From assembly GCA_937923945.1 (NCBI GenBank), contig CALDWC010000149.1, forward strand, positions 1-19,831: a DNA stretch of 19,831 nucleotides, in the 5' to 3' direction. Made by a program: the position numbers and the translations under genes. A model generated the notes under the pieces. The model was not told the origin of the DNA. It searched no databases and saw only the letters and a list, made by a program, of their open reading frames with translations. This document shows, piece after piece, positions 15,264-19,831 of the stretch (the stretch's first letter is position 1; every line of letters starts with the position of its first letter). This DNA is from an uncultured Treponema sp. (lineage in GTDB: Bacteria; Spirochaetota; Spirochaetia; Treponematales; Treponemataceae).

Positions 15264-15292
15264 ATTATAGCAAGTCTTTGACTTTTTTTCAA
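15264..15292 (-). promoter_or_regulatory. Promoter of dnaA
   Basis: On the minus strand, -35 TTGAAA (15292-15287) and a perfect -10 TATAAT (15269-15264) with 17 bases between. Only 7 bases lie between the -10 box and the ATG, implying a leaderless or nearly leaderless mRNA. It overlaps the gyrB promoter by 15 bases. Confidence 0.75.
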
Positions 15293-15305
15293 TTATGATT
15301 ATAAT
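15278..15305 (+). promoter_or_regulatory. Promoter of gyrB
   Basis: -35 TTGACT (15278-15283) and perfect -10 TATAAT (15300-15305), 16-base spacer. Transcription from here would give a leader of about 100 bases before gyrB. Confidence 0.75.
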
Positions 15306-15413
15306 ATAAAACGAATGAGATAGATTATTTAAACTTTTTACAGAGAAAATAATTGCCGCAGCGGTAAAATCGTTTCGCACTAAAATCAAAAAATCATGGT
15401 TTAGGAAATAAAA

Positions 15414-17333
15414 ATGGCAGAAAAAAAAGATTATTCAGCCGGAAGTATTACGGTTTTAAAAGGTTTGGACGCAGTACGAAAGCGTCCCGGTATGTATATT
15501 GGATCGACCGGTATTGAGGGATTGCATCATTTGGTGTATGAGATTGTTGATAACTCCATTGATGAAGCAATGGCGGGTTTTTGCGATCATATTTTAGTTG
15601 TTTTGGAAAAAAATAATATTGTGCGAGTTGAAGACAACGGACGCGGTATTCCGGTTGATATTCACCCGACTGAAGGAGTCAGTGCCTTGGAAATTGTTTT
15701 GACGCGACTCCACGCCGGCGGTAAGTTCGACAAAGGTTCCTATAAAGTTTCCGGCGGTTTGCACGGTGTCGGCGTTTCCGTAGTCAACGCGCTTTCGAGT
15801 TGGCTTGAAGCGACGGTATACGTAGACGGGTTTGAATATTTCCAGCGGTATAAGCAGGGAATTCCCGAAAAACCGGTTGAAAAACGGGGACCCGCCGGAA
15901 GTCACGGAACAACGATTCGCTGGGCTGCCGATCCGGAAATTTTTAAAGATACCACTGTATACGATTTTGATATTCTCGCAAAACGGCTCCGCGAATTGGC
16001 TTTTTTGAACAGCAATGTTACGATTGTTATGCGCGATGAGCGATTAACTACGCCGAAGGAAGTTACTTTTAAGTTTGAAGGCGGTATTTCGCATTTTGTG
16101 CAGTATTTGAATGAATCAAAACAAGTATTTCCGGCGGAACCGGTATTTATCGAAAATGAAAAAAACGGTACCAAAATTGAACTTGCGTTGCAGTATAATG
16201 ACGGATACAACGAAAATATTTTAACCTTTGTGAATGATATTAACACGTATGAGGGTGGAACACATCTTGAGGGGCTTAAAAGTGCGCTGACTCGCGTGAT
16301 GAACGAATTTTTGAAAAATTATCCTAAATTGTTGAAAAAACTGGATAAGGATGAAAAATTGACCGGCGATGATGTGCGTGCCGGTTTAACGGCGGTGCTT
16401 TCGACCAAGGTGGAAGAACCTCAGTTTGAGGGTCAAACGAAAACGAAGCTCGGAAACAGTGAAATCCGCGGCATCGTTGAATCAACCGTAAACGAAAAAC
16501 TGACGTTGTTTTTCCAAACTAATCCGAAAGTGATTGAAAAAATTTTGGAAAAATGTACTTCGGAAGCTTCCGCACGGCTCGCAGCGCGACGCGCAAAAGA
16601 GGCGACGCGGCGAAAGAGCGGCATTGAAAGTTTCGGATTGCCGGGAAAGCTTGCTGATTGTTCGTTAAAAGATCCCGTTTTGTGCGAAGTATACATTGTT
16701 GAGGGCGATTCTGCAGGCGGTTCGGCGAAAAAAGGTCGTGATAGCAAAACACAGGCGATTTTACCGCTTTGGGGAAAAATGTTGAATGTTGAAAAAACCC
16801 GTCCGGAAAAAGTGGTCAATAACGAAAAACTACAGCCGGTTATTGCATCGCTCGGTACGGGAATCGGCAAAAATTTTGATATTTCAAAATTGCGGTACAA
16901 CAAAGTGATAATTATGGCTGATGCCGATGTTGACGGCTCGCATATCCGCACCTTGCTTTTAACGTTCTTTTTTCGATACATGCCCGAGTTGATTGAAAAT
17001 GGACACGTCTACCTTGCGATGCCGCCACTCTACAAAATAAGTTACAACAAAGTTGATCACTATGTGTATACGGATGAAGAGCGGGCAAAAATTTTGGACG
17101 AAATCGGACGGGATAAAAATCCTTCCGTTCAACGGTATAAAGGTTTAGGCGAAATGGACGGCGTACAGTTGTGGGAAACAACGATGGATCCGGAAAACAG
17201 AAAAATGCGTTTGGTAACGCTTTCGGATGCGATTGAAGCGGATCGCATTTTCAGTACGCTAATGGGTGATGAAGTTGAACCGCGCCGCAAATTTATCGAA
17301 GAACATGCGGTGTTGGCGAATTTGGATGTATAG
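15414..17333 (+). CDS. gyrB: DNA gyrase subunit B
   Basis: The 639-residue ATPase subunit of gyrase. The GHKL ATP site shows Glu43 with EIVDNSID (43-50), DNGRGIP (74-80) and GGLHGVG (114-120). The TOPRIM domain has the catalytic glutamate in EGDSAGGSAKKGRD (430-443), PLWGKMLNVEKTR (451-463) and the metal-binding DADVDGSH (503-510). The C-terminal tail QRYKGLGEMDGVQLWETTMD (573-592) is typical. Length fits a GyrB without the large proteobacterial insertion. The start is supported by AGGAAA about five bases before the ATG. It is divergent from dnaA, with which it shares overlapping promoters; after it a small ACTGCT/AGCAGT hairpin (17335-17352) without a T-run separates it from the converging HD-GYP gene. 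Confidence 0.98.
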   Translation: MAEKKDYSAGSITVLKGLDAVRKRPGMYIGSTGIEGLHHLVYEIVDNSIDEAMAGFCDHILVVLEKNNIVRVEDNGRGIPVDIHPTEGVSALEIVLTRLHAGGKFDKGSYKVSGGLHGVGVSVVNALSSWLEATVYVDGFEYFQRYKQGIPEKPVEKRGPAGSHGTTIRWAADPEIFKDTTVYDFDILAKRLRELAFLNSNVTIVMRDERLTTPKEVTFKFEGGISHFVQYLNESKQVFPAEPVFIENEKNGTKIELALQYNDGYNENILTFVNDINTYEGGTHLEGLKSALTRVMNEFLKNYPKLLKKLDKDEKLTGDDVRAGLTAVLSTKVEEPQFEGQTKTKLGNSEIRGIVESTVNEKLTLFFQTNPKVIEKILEKCTSEASARLAARRAKEATRRKSGIESFGLPGKLADCSLKDPVLCEVYIVEGDSAGGSAKKGRDSKTQAILPLWGKMLNVEKTRPEKVVNNEKLQPVIASLGTGIGKNFDISKLRYNKVIIMADADVDGSHIRTLLLTFFFRYMPELIENGHVYLAMPPLYKISYNKVDHYVYTDEERAKILDEIGRDKNPSVQRYKGLGEMDGVQLWETTMDPENRKMRLVTLSDAIEADRIFSTLMGDEVEPRRKFIEEHAVLANLDV

Positions 17334-17379
17334 GACTGCTCATAAAAGCAGTGCGGCTTCCATATTCGTTTCTTGATAT

Positions 17380-18387
17380 TTATTCTTTATCGCGGAGTTT
17401 TTCCCAGACGCGATTAAAGTATGGGTGGATTTCTTTAACCAGTTTTATAATATCGGGGTCAAAGTGCGTTGCACTGTCGGCAATAATCATATCGATTGCC
17501 GTATCGTGAGTCATATCCTCTTTATAAGTACGCTTGCTTCGTAGTGCATCGTACACATCGGCAACGGCAACAATACGCGCAGAAAGCGGAATGAGATTGT
17601 TGGAAATACGAAACGGATAACCGGTACCGTCCCAGCGTTCATGATGTGAAATCGCAATATCTTGAGCCATCGGAAGCTCAAAACCGGACAGAATCATCGC
17701 ACCGTTTATCGTGTGCTCTTTCATTATATTCCATTCGGCATCGGTTAATTCAGTCGGCTTTTGGAGAATATAGTCGGGCGTGCCTATTTTTCCGATATCG
17801 TGCATGGCGGCATACAATCCGATATTTTCAACAAAGTCAACGTTAATAATATTCGGGTACAGATGCTTCCGATGCATATAATTTGCTAAAAGTTTTGAAT
17901 AATAATTCACCCGTATTGTATGGTAGCCGGTATCTTTGTCTTTCATTTTTGAAGCTTTAAGTAAGCCATTTAAAATGTTCATTCTGTTTTCAACAAAATC
18001 TTTGGTAATATTTTCAAAAAACGCATAGTATCCTTGTAAGTTATTTTTTAAAAAAAGCGGAATAAAGGTGAGCTTTGTATAAATACTGCATGCGACTTGA
18101 CTTTTATGACCGATTGTTCCTGTCCAGGTAAATCCTTTTTCCGGTGATTGTAAAGTAGTGAGACATTCTTGTAATTGTACCGGTTTAAAAGAATTTTTAA
18201 AAATATCAAAAAAGTTTTTTATGGTTAAGTTGTAGTAATCCGAAAAAAGTTTTATGCATGATTTTGTAATCCGCATAATGCGGAAATTTTTATCAATAAT
18301 CACAACCGGTAAAATGGTCGGTCCGAGTAAATCGGTTGCATCATGGTTCAAAAATTTTTCGGTTTCATTTGCAAAATATTCAGCCAT
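17380..18387 (-). CDS. HD-GYP domain protein, probable cyclic di-GMP phosphodiesterase
   Basis: The 335-residue cytoplasmic protein has an N-terminal PAS-like sensor region (about 24-130, with ILPVVIIDKNFRIMRITKSC) and a C-terminal HD-GYP domain. The domain shows all expected elements: His156 in YHTIRV, the HD pair in MHDIGKIG (His196, Asp197), KEH (223-225), HHERWDGTGYP (248-258) and ADVYDALRSKRTYK (276-289). HD-GYP enzymes hydrolyse c-di-GMP, in spirochaetes linked to motility and host adaptation; activity here is inferred from intact motifs. No transmembrane segment is evident, so any signal sensed is internal. It begins 6 bases after the tsaB stop and so is in the same transcript; GTGAG before the ATG is a modest ribosome site. 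Confidence 0.93.
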   Translation of the reverse strand: MAEYFANETEKFLNHDATDLLGPTILPVVIIDKNFRIMRITKSCIKLFSDYYNLTIKNFFDIFKNSFKPVQLQECLTTLQSPEKGFTWTGTIGHKSQVACSIYTKLTFIPLFLKNNLQGYYAFFENITKDFVENRMNILNGLLKASKMKDKDTGYHTIRVNYYSKLLANYMHRKHLYPNIINVDFVENIGLYAAMHDIGKIGTPDYILQKPTELTDAEWNIMKEHTINGAMILSGFELPMAQDIAISHHERWDGTGYPFRISNNLIPLSARIVAVADVYDALRSKRTYKEDMTHDTAIDMIIADSATHFDPDIIKLVKEIHPYFNRVWEKLRDKE

Positions 18388-18393
18388 AGCAGC

Positions 18394-19119
18394 TCACTTT
18401 TCCGCGTCACTTTTACGGATGTATATCGGAGCAGTGTAATCATCGTACGGGCGAGTTAAAAGTTCCGATTCATGCGCCGTAAAATACTGCACCAATGCAA
18501 GAGAAAAAGTAGTTTGTACCTCCACGAAATGAAGTATATTTTTTAACTCAGATAAAGAAAGACCTGTTTTAGTTTTATAAGAAGCGTTTTCAGAATTTGC
18601 AATAAATGTTTCAAAACTTTTTTTGATTGTGTCAGCGCCGATGCACACACAGAGGGTATTTTTATTTTCAAGTGCATCTAAAAATTCTATGAAAGGTTTG
18701 TCAAAAATTTCGCTGACGGCTTTTGCTCCATCGAAAATTTGTCCGTATACGGAACCTCGTTTTGCGTCGATTGCAGTTAGTAATTGTCCGGTATAAGGGG
18801 TAAATAAAAAGGCAACGCAGGCAAGGGTTGGAATCGGAATGAGGCGCGCGCCATTTGCGAGCGAAAACGCTTTTGCTGCGGAGTACGCCAACCGCAAACC
18901 GGTGAACGAACCCGGACCTTCCGCAACTAAAACCGTATCAATTTCATACGGAGAAATTCCTGCTTCGGCAGTTATGTTTTCCATTGCGGGTAAAAGACGT
19001 TCAACGAAAACGCGCGAATCAAAATCGTACTGCCGGGTAAAAATACCGGTTTCCGTTTTGACTGAAATAGAAAAAGAATTCGGTTTTAATCCGGCGGTAT
19101 CAATTGCAATTAAGCTCAT
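18394..19119 (-). CDS. tsaB: tRNA threonylcarbamoyladenosine biosynthesis protein TsaB
   Basis: The 241-residue protein belongs to the ASKHA fold and acts with TsaD and TsaE to make t6A at position 37 of ANN-decoding tRNAs. The start at MSLIAIDTAG is the family's N-terminus (the phosphate-binding strand); the frame extends 17 codons further but those overlap the promoter. The family motif VAEGPGSFTGLRLAYSAAKA (65-84) is intact. There is no strong Shine-Dalgarno. It has its own promoter and is followed after 6 bases by the HD-GYP gene. Its frequent partners tsaE and rimI are not in this window. Confidence 0.94.
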   Translation of the reverse strand: MSLIAIDTAGLKPNSFSISVKTETGIFTRQYDFDSRVFVERLLPAMENITAEAGISPYEIDTVLVAEGPGSFTGLRLAYSAAKAFSLANGARLIPIPTLACVAFLFTPYTGQLLTAIDAKRGSVYGQIFDGAKAVSEIFDKPFIEFLDALENKNTLCVCIGADTIKKSFETFIANSENASYKTKTGLSLSELKNILHFVEVQTTFSLALVQYFTAHESELLTRPYDDYTAPIYIRKSDAEK

Positions 19120-19141
19120 AACTTTTATAACTCTTATAGGT

Positions 19142-19170
19142 ATTATAAGTAAAATAGTTGTGAGTTTCAA
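19142..19170 (-). promoter_or_regulatory. Promoter of tsaB and the HD-GYP gene
   Basis: On the minus strand, -35 TTGAAA (19170-19165) and perfect -10 TATAAT (19147-19142) with 17 bases between. The predicted leader is about 15 bases. Confidence 0.75.
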
Positions 19171-19357
19171 GCAGATATAGAAATCACGTTTTAGGAAATG
19201 TACACTCTAAATATCGCGATATTTTGCGTTGCAGCTGAAAGTTTTCAATTGATTTTTTGCGCTTAATCCGCAATGAAAAACCTTATACGGATTTTCGGTA
19301 AAATGTTACAATCAAAAGTGGTAGAGATAAAGCAACAAGAAACAAATAGGGAGGCAG

Positions 19358-19432
19358 ATGTTGTCTCCGATGTTGGCAGATGAAAGATGTGAAAGATACA
19401 ACGAAGGTATCGCTTTAGGAAACGCTGATTAA
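19358..19432 (+). pseudogene. Possible C-terminal remnant of an unknown gene, capped by a repeat
   Basis: A 24-codon frame with GGGAGG before an ATG ends ERCERYNEGIALGNAD. The charged RYNEGIALG stretch resembles the repetitive C-terminal tails of Rpn/PD-(D/E)XK transposase-like proteins. The last residues and the TAA come from the repeat starting at 19418. Too short to be sure of the family. Confidence 0.25.
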
Positions 19433-19462
19433 AGGCTTGACGCCGTTTAAAATTGCATCCTA
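19418..19462 (+). repeat. Simple copy of the CTGATTAA palindromic repeat
   Basis: Begins GGAAACGCTGATTAAAGG and continues GCTTGACGCCGTTTAA, identical for about 30 bases to the copy at 19589 apart from one base. TAGGA at the left edge (19416-19420) pairs with TCCTA at the right (19458-19462), so the outer arms are diverged. It provides the stop codon of the small frame to its left. Confidence 0.75.
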
Positions 19463-19588
19463 AAGAGAGCTGCTGCATAGTACTTAATCGTGCCTCGGTA
19501 TAGTCAAGCGTATATCCTGTATTGCGCTCGTAATGTGTCCGGTACTATGTTCGTACGGTATCCAGTAATACGATATGAATGGAGTTAA

Positions 19589-19631
19589 GGAAACGCTGAT
19601 TAAAGGCTTGACGCCATTTAACAGCGTTTCC
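19589..19631 (+). repeat. Cleanest simple copy of the palindromic repeat
   Basis: A 43-base hairpin: outer arms GGAAACGCTG (19589-19598) and CAGCGTTTCC (19622-19631), then TTAAA pairing with TTTAA around a bulge, and GGC/GCC closing a TTGAC loop. Almost the whole element is paired, so it is the best model for the ancestral simple form. Confidence 0.85.
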
Positions 19632-19695
19632 TTATTGTTTCTCAATGTTCAGTATAATAAGGTAGATTCTGAACATTTGCGAAACAATAGATTTT

Positions 19696-19741
19696 AAAGG
19701 TGGACACTGATTAATTCTCGATTGAATTAATCAGTGTCTCC
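19696..19741 (-). repeat. Simple palindromic repeat identical to 5925-5970, inverted
   Basis: All 46 bases are the reverse complement of the copy inserted in the dehydrogenase remnant: GGACACTGATTAATTC arm, six-base loop, and complement. TTAA occurs on both sides (19694-19697 and 19742-19745) and could be a target duplication, though the region is AT-rich. Confidence 0.85.
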
Positions 19742-19768
19742 TTAACGTTTAGTGTATAATTAAAGAGA

Positions 19769-19806
19769 AATCTAGTCTATATTTCTATAGAAATATAGGC
19801 TAGATT
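19769..19806 (+). repeat. Long hairpin before a possible gene start
   Basis: Arms AATCTAG-T-CTATATTTC (19769-19785) and GAAATATAG-G-CTAGATT (19790-19806) pair over 16 bases with one T/G position and a TATA loop. A TATAAT lies at 19755-19760, without a good -35 box, and an ATG at 19825 preceded by AGAGG follows, so it may be the leader of a gene continuing beyond the window. It has no T-run typical of a terminator. Confidence 0.5.
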
Positions 19807-19831
19807 CTTGGAGAAACAGAGGCTATGTTTC

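Larger units (their letters stand above)
19171..19831. other. Gene-poor right end rich in palindromic repeats
   Basis: No intact gene is supported. Contents in order: a perfect 16-bp palindrome AAATATCGCGATATTT (19209-19224); a short gene remnant ending at 19432; three copies of the palindromic repeat (19418, 19589, 19696); a long hairpin (19769-19806); and a possible gene start at 19825. The minus-strand frame at 19263-19478 runs through a repeat and is rejected. Confidence 0.6.

Noticed and set aside
15293..15413. dnaA-gyrB spacer as the main origin
   Set aside because: Genes diverge from here, which is suggestive, but I find no box-like nonamers or trio run; the dnaA-dnaN spacer is richer. 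A cumulative skew plot would decide.
17335..17352. ACTGCT/AGCAGT hairpin as the gyrB terminator
   Set aside because: The stem is only 6 bp and no T-run follows; mentioned only as a weak structure between converging genes.
53..19741. Repeats considered as a CRISPR array
   Set aside because: Copies are dispersed over 19 kb in both orientations with no regular spacers and no cas genes.

Overview
The window is AT-rich bacterial chromosome from around the replication origin. It carries dnaA, dnaN and gyrA on the minus strand and a divergent gyrB on the plus strand, flanked by accessory genes. Protein style and gene order suggest a spirochaete, most likely a Treponema; this comes from recognising the proteins, not from a search, and the species is not resolved.

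Left accessory part (1-9400). A TetR-family repressor gene at 4628-5209 has a strong sigma70 promoter and a 7-bp inverted-repeat operator. It is followed on the same strand by two overlapping full-length ABC exporter-type genes and an LCMT-like SAM methyltransferase gene, probably one operon. To its right lies a decayed iron-containing alcohol dehydrogenase gene (5520-6042), broken by two short palindromic insertions, then a strongly folded non-coding stretch (6050-6254). After that come a GNAT acetyltransferase, a peroxiredoxin (ahpC-like) with its own promoter and hairpin terminator, and an unknown exported protein.

Origin core (9700-17333). Three near-perfect parS sites (TGTTTCACGTGAAACA type) lie just beyond the 3' end of gyrA, marking a chromosome-partitioning centre. 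The dnaA-dnaN spacer holds what looks like a complete unwinding region: TTATTGACA nonamers, then a DnaA-trio-like CTACTAATACTACTA run, then AT-rich DNA, overlapping the dnaN promoter. The DnaA recognition motif is NRSHGTV rather than the usual GRDHSTV type, so the origin boxes may have diverged with it. The dnaA and gyrB promoters overlap face to face, and the dnaA and gyrA promoters sit so close to their start codons that nearly leaderless mRNAs are expected.

Right part (17334-19831). tsaB (t6A tRNA modification) is followed after 6 nt by a PAS-like/HD-GYP c-di-GMP phosphodiesterase gene. The last 660 bases hold three more copies of the short palindromic repeat, a small gene remnant and a long hairpin before a possible gene start at the window edge.

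The most novel-looking item is the dispersed repeat family with (G)GA-rich ends reading into CTGATTAA. It occurs seven times, in simple hairpin form (about 43-46 bp) and composite MITE-like form (about 130-148 bp). One composite copy can be removed on paper from the dehydrogenase gene to restore its reading frame exactly, which is direct evidence of insertion. No copy was seen between 8455 and 19417, the origin core.
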